Below are positions 1-11,750 of a DNA stretch of 64,000 bases, in pieces. The translations under genes were made by a program, and so were the position numbers. The number at the start of each line of letters is the position of its first letter. Position 1 is the first letter of the stretch. The notes under the pieces were generated by a model, which had not been told where the DNA came from, ran no database searches, and saw nothing but the letters and a program-made list of their open reading frames with translations. The DNA comes from Breviolum minutum Mf 1.05b.01 (Eukaryota; Sar; Dinophyceae; Suessiales; Symbiodiniaceae). Location: positions 1-64,000 of the forward strand of contig DF241686.1 of the NCBI GenBank assembly GCA_000507305.1. The letters are read 5' to 3'.

Positions 1-338
1 AAGTCTGATGGGTATAACAACACCAACAACAGGTTAATAGTCTGGAACCTAGTAGCCCGTATCTTAGAATGGTCTGGATCTTAGATTAGAAGAGCCTGGA
101 GCTTAACTTCTTTATCCGATCTACAAGAAGGGGTGTGAAAGTTAGGTCTAGTAGGTGTAGATCTCCTTGATGATGGAGTTAGGGAGTGCTGACCTGGTGT
201 TTCTTTGTTTTGTTTGTTTTTGGAGAGGATAGACAGCCACTGTTGTGTTTGCTTTGAAGAGAACCAGTTTAGGTTCTGTTTTAGACTGCGTAGCTCCGTG
301 TTTAGAGGAGAGTTTGCTGAGTTTAGCAAAGCTTAGAC

Positions 339-1480
339 TTGAGGAAGTCTGGAAGAGTTTCACTGAGCACACTAAACGTGTGGATGTTTGGCCCAAGAAC
401 GACAGTGAAAAAGGTCCGTAATCTTCTTACGTGGTTTTCACAGTTCCTTACTGGAGGTCGCAAAGAGTCATTTCTTGATCTACCGCAAGATGAACAGACT
501 GTCCAATTGGAGGAGGCGCATGCCCGTGCCACTGTGGCAATTACCAGAGTCACGTCATTGTGTCTCATTGTCGGGCCCCTTAATATGGAAGGTTTCATGG
601 GCGCTGCAACTTACTGTGATGGGTGCGCTCATGTACGGTACTGGTCATGTGTCGACCGGACGTGCCAATTTCTATCCACACGATCATTGACCTCTGCTAC
701 TCCCCTCCTGATGAAGCTTTCATTGATATGCTTACACAAGACCTGGCAGGACCGCTACAAGTTGGACTGGATTTCGAGGACAAGGAAGAGTTTATCGGGT
801 CAGCTGCCTGTTGCTGGCTGGGAGGCCCATGCAACACGTGCAGTGCCTGAGGAGTACCTTTCCTCCACCAGACTACCATGCTGCTGGCAGGTTATTTGGC
901 GAAAGAAGTGGCTGCCATCCTTAGGGAGATTTTGACCCACCCCACCAAGAAGCTTTATGACGACAACACAGTGCACCTTTTATGCTCCAATTATTGGCTC
1001 CAGCCCATCTGCCAGGAATTGCTGCATTCATCGTCACGATTGGCTAGGATATCTGCACATCCTAGGCCACCAAAAATATGGGAAGGCATCTGCTTCTGCT
1101 ACCAGATTTCCTGACTGGATTGGAGGTATGTGCTATGCGGATACGTTGCAGGTCTGGTTTCCTGCCCATTGGGCCCCCTGATCATTCGCCAACTCCAGCG
1201 AAAGGAGGATGAGTGCAGAGCTGCCAATCCCTCATGGGTGACTGATGTCCCTGATGATCTTCGTCAGCAATGGCATGAGGCTCAGGCCAATAGAAGGATG
1301 CAGTTCAAGGTTGGTAACTTCAAATTCAGTGAAATCCGTATGCTAACCGGTACACTCAAAGCAGACTGGATCCAACTCCCTCTTGAGAGTTACCTGGCGA
1401 TGTTCCCCACATTGAAGCGCGGTGGCCGTCTGTGGTCCCTTCACACTGAACGCTTGAGAGGACCGAATAAGCAGTAGGCC
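339..1480 (+). pseudogene. Degraded coding remnant, unrecognised
   Basis: Protein-like stretches continue along the plus strand but hop between the three frames, at about 339-620, 475-690, 623-850, 957-1180 and 1130-1477. The last stretch is the cleanest, with a composition like real protein (residues such as VPDDLRQQWHEAQ). No family was recognised. The frame changes have no convincing AG|G acceptors between them, so I read this as a broken gene or transposon ORF rather than an intron-containing gene. The region runs straight into the microsatellite at about 1.65 kb. Confidence 0.35.
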
Positions 1481-1654
1481 TGACATCTTTGGAGGAGCTT
1501 TTCTACCCTGATTACAACAGTTCCCAGATTGCAGTAGCAGCTCTGTCGCCTTGGAATCCTGCCAGTAAAAAATATCGAGTTGCGAGATTGCAGGTTGCAG
1601 CCCTGTCGCCTTCGAACTGGACCTGCCACCCAAAGAATTCGAATAGTAACCTTG

Positions 1655-2100
<446 letters not shown>

Positions 2101-4369
2101 TTTTATCGGGGTCTTCTTTGATGTTGGTGTCTTGGTGGTTTGTTTGGTTTTCTGTTGTTTGTTTCGGGCATGGATTGCAATAGTATTTGTGTTGCGGACG
2201 TATTTCGTGGACCGAACCGTTTTTCCACGAGATTCGATCCGCCACACTCCCTTTTTGTCCATGATCTTCAATGAACTGCTTTGATTATGAAATCGTCACC
2301 GGTAAACTCGTGCAAGAGTTTACGTTGTTGCCACACCGGTTGCTGTGTGTCTTGGTGGATTCACGAAGCATAAGGCGCCCCCTTCTAGGCCTTTTGTCGC
2401 CAACATGTGCACATCGAAAGCCGTCGTTCAAAAGGGCACCTCGCCATGAAAAAAGGTGTCCGCTTGCATCGATACCAAAACGGGTGTGGACAAGGTATCT
2501 GGCGGTCAAGTCTTATAAAGTTGGACGGTGTGGGTTGTGGATGCATGTATTGCTGTTTACTGGGCTGAGTTTCCTTGTTGCGAGTTCCTGTTCCAACAGT
2601 TCGGACTCACCATGCTGGGAACGGGTAAGTCAGGTGACTTGGGGAAATTGCATTGTACACGGGTCAGGGTAGAAAAGAGTTCACCGAGCGGCCGCCGTCT
2701 TCAATTCCTTGAGTGCAGTGTGGTCACATGGGCATGTCCGGGCTGAAAGTTTCCCCTCTCCAAGTTGGAGGAACTGGGCAAATCCAAATCCGCAAACTTT
2801 TGTCACTCAGTCGTGTTTTGGACATCCTGTTGTTTGTCCTTCAGCTGGCGACCGTTGCAATATCTGTTGCCATGCATGCAACGTGACGAATAGTTTTGTG
2901 GAGGGCTGAAGATTAAAGTTTCGAGTCATTTAACTTCAACGGACCGGCAAAATGCATCACGTTTTCACCATTTTGCAAACCTATAGTTTCTCTGGCATCA
3001 CAATGCTTCGACCGGCACAGGAGGTGAGTGGGCACAGGCAGTATGGTGTGGTGCAGTGATTCGGTGGTGATAACGTGTTCTGCACCAACCGTTCCAAGAG
3101 CGTAGTAATTGTACCAAGTACACCAGTACACCGTACCTAAAAAACCAATTTGACAAAGAGTTACACAAATCGTTTGAATTCAACATAAAAAACAAGGAAA
3201 CACATGAAACAAGTTGCAAACAACAAAACCAATGGCACTTAGTACACCCTGATCACGGGTACGACGGTTGTACTGCAGTTGGCACCTTTTGGTAGTGGAG
3301 CTGGAGCACCTTTGAACCCTTACCAATTGCACTAAGCAATTCATTGTACTTGGAACCTTGACACATTAAACAGCAACAAATGTAGCATGTGTAAGTACGC
3401 ACCCATTGTATGACACACACCTCATATGGACGCATCAATCCTGGACAACTCTAAAATGTCTCAAGGTAGATAAAATTTCCAATTTCTGGATCAAAAAGTG
3501 TGACTGCTTGTATTTCATGGGTGTTTTGTTGCGTCCGCCTTGACATGTGTTTCGCTTTCGGGCGTGTGGGGTTTGATGCCTGCCAATTGCTCATGGACTT
3601 CGATCTCTTGCGTCAATCTTTTGTTTTCGTCCGTTGCTCTTCACGACGAAGGGACGCAGAGTTTGGACACTGTGAAATCAATGAATGGGTGAGGTGGATA
3701 CTGGCCGGTGGCAGCCGTGTTGGTTTGTCGTTTGCGATTTGATGATCCAACGCTGGTTGGCGGATGTGGGAGAGGTAAAGGACTTGGAATCTGACCAAGA
3801 AATGTGTGAACGCGAAAGTTGAAACGACGCGACATATACCCGAATCGGAAATAGGATTCATTGGTTGTTCCGAAGGCAGTTCCGAAGGCAGTTCCGGTTT
3901 GCCGTCCAAATGACATGGCCAGTTACTCAACGGCATGTTCTCATTGAATCATTGAATCGTGGATTTTTTTGTGAGAACCGTTTCGCACATGAGAGGCCCA
4001 AATGAGACGGCACCAATCCTCTTGGATGAGTGAACACGTGTTCTTGGCACGTTGGATGTGACGTGCGAACTTGTTCCTTTATTTTTGTAAGAAACGTGCT
4101 TCATTTTATTCATACCTTTTCCGTGTCGCGATTGCAATTGGGTCCACGAATCAGCCCTCACAAGTGCTATGCTTGGTGGGAATGCTACGCTGTGAACCAA
4201 GAATCCTTTGGCCTTTTGACCTTGAATTGAAGCCGACAATCCTGAATGAATTTCTCTAGATTTGTGTTTCATTTGGCGCATGGGTCACATCAATAGTATG
4301 TTGAGGGTGAGGGAAACTCTACAAAAAAAGCGGCGTGTTATTGTATACCGGATTTTCTTTCCGACAAAG
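2101..4369. other. Gene-free stretch
   Basis: No convincing coding signal on either strand. Open frames are short, overlap on both strands and have no recognisable motifs. A small direct repeat of GTTCCGAAGGCA-type units lies near 3868-3898. Lowercase-style AT-rich patches occur around 3120-3220. Confidence 0.6.
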
Positions 4370-5070
4370 TAACATCTTGATGAAGGGGAAAGGCTAGAAT
4401 TAGAATGTAAAAAACCGTTTGATTCAAGGGAAAGGGCAAATGAGGGACAAATGAGGAACAAAGAGGGCTTTGATCAAAACAATGTAGGATGGGGTAACAA
4501 CTTTGGCTGAAAAAGTGCTGGAACTAAGAAGAAACCTTGATTAAGGACCAAGGGTAAAAAGGAAAAAACAAGTTGACTAACGAAGGGTGGTAGCACGGAA
4601 AAAGACACTTTGATTGAAGAGAGCGGATAAAAGAAAAATTGTGTTTGGATTAAACAGACAAAAGCCTGAACACAAGGACTTTGGCCTCATATTAAGGGTA
4701 GGAACAAGAGCAATGCTTTATTCCAGACAAACCACGCTGAACAAAACTTGTTACTTGTTATTAACAACGAACAAGTTTTAACTGACGAACAAGGGTATGA
4801 CGGAAAAAAACACTTCGGTCAAACATTCAACTAGAGGCTAGAAAAAGAACGTCTGATTGAACGGAAGACGGAGCAAAAAAAAGTAGTTTAACAAAAAACA
4901 TGATGATTTAGAGCGGAAAGAAGAAACATTTCGCTCAAAGAGAGGGTAGAAGGGAAAACATGCGAAAGAAGGATGGCAGTAAAACCAAGATTCCGGCAGA
5001 ACGGTCAAGGATGACTTCGATCCAAAATTCTACAATGGAGGAAGCAATTGATTCAATGAGAAAGGTAGAA
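4370..5070. repeat. Degenerate purine-rich repeat array
   Basis: The plus strand is strongly A/G-rich. A loose motif like TTGATTNAA followed by G/A-rich sequence recurs near 4376, 4418, 4467, 4535, 4607, 4644, 4727, 4812, 4851, 4930, 5010 and 5047. The spacing falls mostly near 40 or near 70-85 bases. Longer shared blocks exist, for example GGAAAAAGACACTT near 4597 against GGAAAAAAACACTT near 4802. I read this as an old, diverged tandem repeat. No coding function is seen. Confidence 0.45.
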
Positions 5071-5225
5071 CAGAAATATTGATGAACGAAAAACGGGGTA
5101 TGATACCTGTGGGGCCATGTCTGCGGTGTCCGCGGCATGTCCGCGACACATCCTCTGTGGTGTCTGTGTGTCGGCCATGTCCGCGGAGTCTGCGGGCACG
5201 CGGTCAAGTGGTCGCATTGATTAAT

Positions 5226-5850
5226 TTTTTATGTGTACGTTCTTTGCCTCTACCTTCGTAGTCGCAACGATGGGCATGTCATCTGCAAAACGCAAGTCCA
5301 GCAAACGAAGCATATCATCGTCTGCAAGATCTATCCCACCGTGCGGATTTGCAGATCTCCACTGCAAAATCCAAATCAATTGGGCCCGAAACATTTTGTC
5401 AATGCAAAACTTTCCAGAGCGTTTCCCAATTTACTGTGTGGAAGGCTTTCGATAAATCTAAGCTGATGATCCACAATGGCAATCCAGCTGCTCTGCTTTT
5501 GTCAAAAGATGTTCTTCCATCCTTCGGCCTGGCCGAAAACCGTGCTGCGCTTCTCCTTGAAAACATTCCAATGTACCCTCCACCCGTGCGAGGATCATGT
5601 AGGCAAACACCTCCTACAAAAGCTTGCAAAACCGTATGTTGGCAATGGAGCGGAAATCTATCGCAAGCTCTGCACGGGTTTTTTGGAACGCATCGTGAAC
5701 AAAGCTTTCGTCCATCCTGCTGGCGCCATGCTGAAGAATTCCATTGAAGACCCGAAGCAATTCCACCAAAAATTCATCAGGAGCGGTGTTCAAGAAGTTC
5801 TCCTGCCAACCCACTTTCGTCACAAGCTTTGTTGACCGTACGCGCACTTC
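5226..5850 (-). pseudogene. LINE reverse transcriptase fragment (copy F)
   Basis: Read on the minus strand. The RT palm motif before the active site is visible at about 5400-5480 (LPLWIISLDLSKAF), preceded by a degraded linker and fingers region up to 5847. The catalytic motif LRFADDMPIVATT lies at about 5262-5300. The pieces are in different frames and much of the sequence between the two motifs is missing, so the copy is dead and internally deleted. Endonuclease and C-terminal parts were not found nearby. Family assignment rests on the RT motifs and on similarity to the other LINE copies in this window. Confidence 0.7.
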
Positions 5851-6750
5851 AATTCACTGAGGGTCCAGTTTGTTTCTGTGTGTGCGACCGGTCGGTCAGG
5901 GGAAGATGCATTGCCAGATTTTTTTTCTCCAAGGCATCAGCGAACTCATCCTACGGTGGTTGTGGAGCAGAAACCTGTCCTGCTCTTGTTCGAATCACGC
6001 TCCGAAGCGTTTTCTAATGGGAAGAGCGACCGACCCAACAATTGTTTCAAAAACCAATTTTCCACAAACGAATCTCTCGGCGAGTTCTGATTTCAAATGA
6101 ATACACTTTCTCGTGCTCCGACAAATTGAACACGAAATCCGTAACCTCCGCGAAGGTCATAAAGTAAAACGTAGCGTTCTGCATTGTCCGTGTCGGCGTC
6201 CCGCCGTCGCCAAAATGAGCTCAAGAGTAGGCAATGCGTTTGTCCGCAATAATTTTCGTACATACGATCGAAAACCCCCACGGTTTTCCATGATTATCTG
6301 AGTAAGGCTGCCATTTGTTCTGTCCGAGGTTTGCTTTTGGTAGCGTTTTTTTTGCTGCCCGAACTCTCTAGAATGCAGTGCGTACATGGACGATCCAGCT
6401 CTGTGCCCAAACAACAGTGTCATGCAAGGATCTTTCGTGCCCAAATTGCACACCGCCAAAAATGAAATCCAACTGTACCAAAGCAACACCAATCTCGCAC
6501 GCAAGTGCCTGCGAGCATTGCGCCTTCGGAACCGCCATGTTTTCAAAAAAGTGAATAAGTTCGCTTTTCATGCGCTGAGAGGCAGGTGTAAATGTCCGCC
6601 CAAGAAAACTGCCATAGAAGTATGAACCCAGGGAGTCCAAAGACCAAACTTTGCCCATTGGTAGTAGGGAATCCTTTATATGAATCATCCTAAAGACCAT
6701 TCTTTGTTTGGTCTTGGACCTCCAGGGTGAACGCATTCGTCCAATAAGAT
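5851..6750 (-). other. Unclassified ORF remnants between LINE fragments
   Basis: Two overlapping minus-strand frames (6157-6546 and 6368-6736) are open for over 120 codons, but neither shows a motif I recognise. Sitting between LINE fragments, they may be decayed retroelement sequence. Chance open frames are also possible. Confidence 0.3.
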
Positions 6751-6751
6751 G

Positions 6752-6909
6752 TTCAACTGTCCATGCACTTGCTCCACTTCTTTTCCGTTGCTATGTGGCC
6801 GGCATGTATAATGAGACTGACATATGACACACTGCCGGAAATGCTACGGCGCGTGGTTGGACCACCAGCGGATGTCAATTGGAATGGACCATGGCATGAA
6901 GCTTTGCAT
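6752..6909 (+). pseudogene. LINE C-terminal fragment (copy E)
   Basis: A short plus-strand frame reads MLRRVVGPPADVNW then WHEALHA. This matches the post-RT region of the other copies, which carry SIVGPPPHIDWTLEWHEVLH (nested copy B) and SIVGPPGDVDWTLPWHEILH (copy C). A stop follows immediately and the rest of the element is absent or decayed. It abuts, in the opposite direction, the end of the larger minus-strand copy A. Confidence 0.65.
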
Positions 6910-6999
6910 GCATGAGTGGCACATCCGCAACGCGACGCAACGCAATTCCCGTCCGAGCCAAAGCTACGGTCCGCGAGGGACATGGGAAACTACTACCGC

Positions 7000-7426
7000 C
7001 AAACATCAACGTTCCAAGCACCACTGTACAAAAGTTTTCTCATTAGAACTCCATGTCTCATAATTGGCCGCCTGAAACGATGATGAGTGGAAATTTTCTG
7101 CGCAAAAGATTCCATTTGATCGTCCCAGCGTTTCGCTGGGCGACCAATTCGCCTGCGAAGATCTACACAATAATTCGTCTGCCACCTTAGGTAGGGATGC
7201 CATTCACTCGTAATAAAGCGGAAGAATTCATTGCGGATGCAATCTTCGCTGCAAAACGAAATCTTCCAACCAACAATCTCGCAGTCCATGGTCTAACATT
7301 GAATATTTGCAGTGCATTTTCCAATTTTCGGTGCATTTCATGCATCAATGCATGCCAATCATTGTCCACCAGGGGTGCCCATCCAACAATTGAACGTAGC
7401 ATACGGTTTCTCACCCCTTCTAGTTT
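7000..7426 (-). pseudogene. LINE copy A, C-terminal region after RT
   Basis: The RT frame continues past the stop with RNRMLRSIVGWAPL, corresponding to the LRSIVGPP motif of the sister copies. It then shifts frame near 7190 into RRRIGRPAKRWDDQM, the conserved GRP-x-x-WD motif also seen in copies B, C and D. The sequence fades by about 7000 and no 3' tail repeat was seen. Confidence 0.7.
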
Positions 7427-8343
7427 CTAAAGTTGATTCGAAGCCAAAGAACAAGTCAAAAGGCCAAATAAAATTATGACGGAGTCAAAAAGTTTCAAAC
7501 GCATGTGTCTTTGATGCAAAAGTGTGTTCCTGTGCTCGTTAAATTTCATACAAGCGATCTGACTTGGATGTTGTAAATCCACCAGGGCCCCTTTCCGGAA
7601 GTCACCATATAATTTTTTGCCTAAATACTTGTGATTTTGCCCTCCATGTAGTACTTCAATCATATCACCACCAATATCAAGGAAAATTGGTTCGCTCAAA
7701 TTTTCAGTTGTCACAATTTTGGTCTTGGAAGTGTTCAAATTTAAACCAAGAGCGGCCAATTCCTCAACCAAGCGCACAACCATAGTTGCAAAATCACTGT
7801 CACTTCTTGCATACAGCATCAAGTCATCCGCGTAACGCACGTTTGTTGACAACTCATCATCACCACAATGAAGTCCGCAATGTTGAACATGACGCTTCCA
7901 TTTTCTCATCGCGTGTTCCAAGCCATTATTAAATAACAATGGGCTTAGAATGTCTCCTTGTTTCACACCGCGTTTGATTGGAAATTGTTTTCCTTGTACC
8001 AATCCAAGCTGGATCATGATATAATGAGGCTATAAATTTCAAATATGCATGTGGAACCCCCTGCACCTTCAAAGCATCAAACAACGCATTGTACTCAATA
8101 CGGTCAAGAGCTTTCCGCAAATCCAGACTTGCACACCATATCGGGACCGACCATTCCAAAGACTTTGAACATACATTTTCGAAGACCGCGAAAACATCAT
8201 CCACACCAACAAAAGAACGAAACCCAATTTGCGCTTTGGATTGCTGAGCTTCCAATATTGGCTTCATACGTTTGTAAACCATTCGAATAAAAATTTGGTA
8301 TGTGATATTCAGGATCGCCAATGGTCGCCAATTCCCAGGATTG
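7427..8343 (-). pseudogene. LINE copy A, reverse transcriptase domain
   Basis: RT blocks appear in order: NPGNWRPLAILN, IGFRSFVGVDDVF, WCASLDLRKALDRIEY, then after a frameshift near 8010 GVKQGDILSPLLF, the catalytic RYADDLMLYA (YADD at 7823-7834) and LGLNLNTSKTKI. Order and spacing match non-LTR reverse transcriptases. The YADD box itself is intact. An in-frame stop at 7427-7429 ends this block, but the same frame continues as LINE-like sequence beyond it. Confidence 0.9.
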
Positions 8344-8435
8344 ACCATGGAGTAACACTGAGGGTTCTGCCAGGCAATGTCGCGCAGAAATGGTTGGGTT
8401 GCATGTTAGCTGCATACTGATCGGAACAAAAATTT

Positions 8436-9011
8436 TTGGACCTGCAATTCCATCTCCAACAAGCGGCAAAAGCGTATCATGCCAACAAATGGATTTTGGA
8501 AGACCGGACGGTTCCCATTTCGCAGCGCCTTCGGTACTTTGATGCTGTTGTTTCATCGGTTGCGTGCTTTGCAGGTGGGCATCGTACCATTTACAAGGAA
8601 CATATACAAACTTTGGATGTCCACTTTCGTAAATTCTGCCGATCCATCGTGGGGCCTCCGCCGCACATTGACTGGACACTTGAATGGCATGAGGTTTTGC
8701 ACACTTGGAACGAACGTGCAGCACATTTTGTTGGCATCGCAAAGATACAGAGTTGGTCCCGAATTTGCTGTGGTGCGTATTGGAAACTGGCTGCTCACAT
8801 TGCCAAACTTCCCATTCATCATTGGGTACAAAGAGTTTTGCATTGGCAACCTGTGGGGCCAAGGCGGCTTGGGCGGCCAAAACACCGATGGGACAGCAAA
8901 CTGGAGATGTATTGTCGCTACCAAAGATTGGGTCGCTGGGAGGACACTGCGCAGGACTTTGAGGTGTGGAAGCAACAATTGAATGGTTTTTTAGATTTTT
9001 GCAGCCAATGA
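8436..9011 (+). pseudogene. C-terminal ORF of nested LINE copy B
   Basis: An uninterrupted frame of about 191 codons covers the post-RT region: RLRYFDAVVSSVACF, the VGPPPHIDWTLEWHEVLH motif, a tryptophan-rich stretch, then RRLGRPKHRWD and a C-terminal LNGFLDFCSQ. Being nearly undamaged, unlike copy A, it fits a younger insertion. It starts mid-protein, with the upstream RT part in the same element truncated, so it has no independent start signal. Confidence 0.7.
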
Positions 9012-9026
9012 GTATGCAACGTGTGT

Positions 9027-9105
9027 ATAAAATGAAAATTTAGCGCCTGCGCCCTGAAAGGGCCCGCCGCGAGGCGTACAGGCCTGACTGACTGACTGAC
9101 TGACT
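9027..9105 (+). repeat. LINE copy B 3' end: hairpin and (TGAC)n tail
   Basis: After GTATAAA at about 9025-9031 there is a hairpin, GCCCT (9051-9055), loop GAA, AGGGC (9059-9063). Then comes GGCGTACA, and about five TGAC repeats end the element at 9105. The same order of parts ends copy C. Short-repeat tails of this kind are known from several LINE clades in place of poly(A). Confidence 0.75.
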
Positions 9106-9860
9106 GGTAGGATCCCCCGTTCTTGGTGTCATTGAAAGGGTCGTCTGTTTCCATTTTTCCTCAACATCCCCGTCCACCAGCATCCAAGTAAATAGACGAA
9201 GTAAATGTTTATGCAACTCCAGACTCTCATAAACAAAGCATTCTGCAACAATGTGCCAGCACATTTGTTTCGCCCTAAGTGTTTCAGTGCATTTTCTTCT
9301 TTTACCATGGTGACTTGTTTCTCGAAAGCCCGTTGCTTCTATTTCCTGTACGACAGTTATGAGATGGGGCGATTCAAAACCAATTTCCGATGCAAAAATA
9401 TTTTCCAAGAAAGTTGCAAATTCATCCGGACCAGGGCATTCTTCCCCTCCTGTTGTAGAGCAAGGATGAACTGGTGCACGGGCATAATGAGGTAAGCGGT
9501 CCAAATCCTTGAACTCATCATCCAAAACATGTTCAGTCCGACCATTTCTGTGCTCACGAAGTGCCCGCCGAAGATGTTTCCGAATAAATTTGGAAAGTTT
9601 TGCCCTCTGTGACTTTGATCTCGTTTTCCTCCGCTCAGCCAGTAAAGCATGGAAAACATCATCATAGATTACCCTTTGTCCCGGACGTTTTGTTGCAGCC
9701 TTGTTCTCCTGTGCAGATGCTCGACAACAGAGAGACTCCAATTCAAATAATGATTGTGGCTCATGTCCAAGCTCAGCATGTAACATTTCATGATATGAAA
9801 GTGGGCCCTGGACTTTTGCCCTTCGTGTTCTTCGTGTGCCTGGAGACTGCCCAGTAAAAC
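9106..9860 (-). pseudogene. LINE copy A, linker between endonuclease and RT
   Basis: One open frame continues from about 10014 down to the insertion site at 9106. It is rich in basic residues (KSQRAKLSKFIRKHLRRALR) and ends with the RT lead-in EKWKQTTL then TGDPT. This is where LINE RTs normally continue into a NPGNWRP-type motif. That continuation is found 762 bases away, on the other side of the nested element, at 8343. Confidence 0.75.
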
Positions 9861-9879
9861 AGTCCGAACCAGAGACGTT

Positions 9880-10535
9880 TGCGGAAAAAGGTGCGAGGGA
9901 AAAAAAACAAAAACGGACATCCGCAAGAATCCAAGGTAGGTTTCCAACCTCTTTCCACTGGATGTTTTTCATGTGGCACCTTCTTGGGTTTACTTCCAAT
10001 GAGGTATGTCGCACGCACAGCTCTGTGGTCGGATCCTAAATTCAATAAGTCTGTGGCACTGGAACCCAGCAAGCACACCGATCGCGAAGAAGTTATGAAA
10101 TCAATACGTCGTTTTATGCCCACGGACCTGCAAAAAGTCCAAGTGTCTACTAACGGGTCATGGTGATCATCGTCGTTTGTGATTATCAGTCCAAACCCAG
10201 AACATAAATTTGCAAACTGTTCACCACGTTTCCCACTATCAATTTGCAAATTCAAATCTCCTCCAAAAATCACCGAACGACCATTTTCGTACGCACCGTG
10301 TAGTGCACTATGGAACTGTTCCAAAAAGTTGTTAAGGTCCTGCTTTGAATATCCTGCATGTGGGGGCAATGATTCGATTTTTCTCCTTGCCAATGTGAAC
10401 ATCTACGTACAGTACCTTTTCAGACAAAACAACCTTCCGTTTTGCCCATTTCTTGTGCCGAGCATGCATCAAAATAGCCACACCTGCTATACGTGTTGTC
10501 CCAACCAAAGCATACATGGGATTGAAAACCATCAT
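9880..10535 (-). pseudogene. LINE copy A, AP-endonuclease-like domain
   Basis: Motifs typical of the exonuclease-endonuclease-phosphatase fold of LINEs are visible: GVAILMHARHKKW near 10480, the metal-binding VIFGGDLNLQ near 10250-10270, and IDFITSS then GSDHRAV near 10015-10090. In known LINEs this domain nicks the target DNA to prime reverse transcription. The frame changes near 10390 and again before the linker. The extreme N-terminal part, with the first catalytic glutamate, is missing because the copy begins at 10535. Confidence 0.8.
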
Positions 10536-11750
10536 CAGGTCAGGCCAGGTCAGCTTGCACGCCCAGATGGCAGCCCTGTGTTAGGGCACAAGCAACTTTA
10601 TACAAAAGTGAGTGAGTGAGACCTGCATGCCAAAAGAAAGGGCTGCAGGCACGCACAACAAATGATATCTACATTTCAAGTTCAACAGATTTCAGTGAAC
10701 GAAATAAAGTCATCGAGCTGATTCATCCAAAAGGCCGTGTTGTGGGCACAATGTCGCCAATTTCGTATTTGTTTGTGCCGGCAAAAAGATTGAATCATTG
10801 AGTCCCAACTGTAAGCAGGGCGGCCAACTCGTCGAGCATGTTCTGGGAGCTAATTCCATGCTCGAACAACCCATCGCTCTCTTGGCAAATTGGAAACATA
10901 GTTAGCAAATTTCCAATATCCTTCCAGGCACACAACAGACCATGTTTTCAAGCCATGACGAGCTGTTAAAAATTTCACTCGTTCATTCCAGTGGTGAAGG
11001 ATTTCATGCCACGGCAACGTCCAATCCACGTCACCAGGTGGCCCAACAATGGAACGTAGTAACCGGCGAAACACAATATCCATCCTGCACAGGTCTTGTT
11101 TGTACACTTTTCTGTGCGCAGCACCGAAACAAGCAACAGGAGTTACCATGGCGTCAAACTATTTGAAACGGTCTCGCATAGCAACATTCTTGTTGACCAA
11201 AAAAGGTCTGTGTGCAAAAAACGCTTTCGACGCAGCCTGAAGATGATGTGCCAAATCTGGGGCGTGATTGCCAGTACTTGCTGTGCAAAGCATGCATCCC
11301 AACCATTTATGTGTAGAGCCACGGTGAAGGACTTCAATTACCTGTCCATTTCGAAGAGGCACTTCGTTCGGACTTTGTGATTGAGTTGTCAATATTTTTG
11401 TTTTCCCCACGTTCAAGTGTAGTCCCACTTCGGCCAAACATGTCACCAGTTCGTCTAACAAAAATTTTGTTTCCTCAAACGTTTTCGCAAAAATAAGGAT
11501 ATCGTCGGCGAATTTCAGATCCAAGAGTGTGTGCATGCCATCTTGAAAATCCATACCAGCATTGCCAACCTTCCGACGCCAGCACCCAAGCGCTACTTCC
11601 AAAACACACGAAAACAACCGAGGACTCAATACACATCGTTGTCGCACGCCCCTGATACAAAACCAGTCTCCATCAAGACTATTGTCTCCAATCCGCCCTG
11701 TCTGGCCATAATACATACATTGCAACTTTATACAAAAAGAAACACTATCA
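10536..11750 (-). mobile_element. LINE copy C (RT, C-terminal region and 3' end)
   Basis: On the minus strand: GQTGRI, then GVRQRCVLSPRLFS, the catalytic LKFADDILIFA (FADD at 11511-11522), GLHLNVGKTKIL and EVLHRGSTHKWLGCML. A single in-frame stop follows at about 11159 (TAG where the sister copy has a tyrosine codon), then SIVGPPGDVDWTLPWHEILH. After a frameshift near 10850 the reading continues with RRVGRPAYSWDSMI to about 10690. The 3' UTR has GTATAAA, a GCCCT/AGGGC hairpin (10573-10587) and TGACC repeats that end against copy A at 10536. Endonuclease and early RT are absent, so it is 5'-truncated or recombined. Confidence 0.85.

Larger units (their letters stand above)
8344..9105 (+). mobile_element. 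5'-truncated LINE copy B nested in copy A
   Basis: This plus-strand insertion begins inside the late RT region (LPGNVAQKWLGCMLAAY at about 8361-8410) and runs through SIVGPPPHIDW and GRPKHRWDSKLEMY to a stop near 9009. A short 3' UTR follows, ending in a (TGAC)n tail. Truncation at the 5' end with an intact 3' end is the usual outcome of target-primed reverse transcription. The left junction reads cccaggattg|accatgg and the right junction gactgact|ggtaggatcc, leaving at most one shared base, so there is no clear target-site duplication. Removing the segment restores copy A's frame. Confidence 0.88.
6990..10535 (-). mobile_element. LINE retrotransposon copy A (APE endonuclease + RT), broken
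   Basis: This is the most complete element in the window. On the minus strand the order is: APE-type endonuclease (10535 to about 9880), linker (about 9860 to 9106), RT (8343 to about 7427) and a post-RT C-terminal region (about 7426 to 7000). It is interrupted at 8344-9105 by a second LINE in the opposite direction. Independent damage includes frameshifts near 10390, 9850-9990, 8010 and 7190, and an in-frame stop at 7427. The 5' end abuts the tail of copy C at 10536, which suggests C inserted at or cut off the start of A. It cannot move by itself. Confidence 0.85.
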
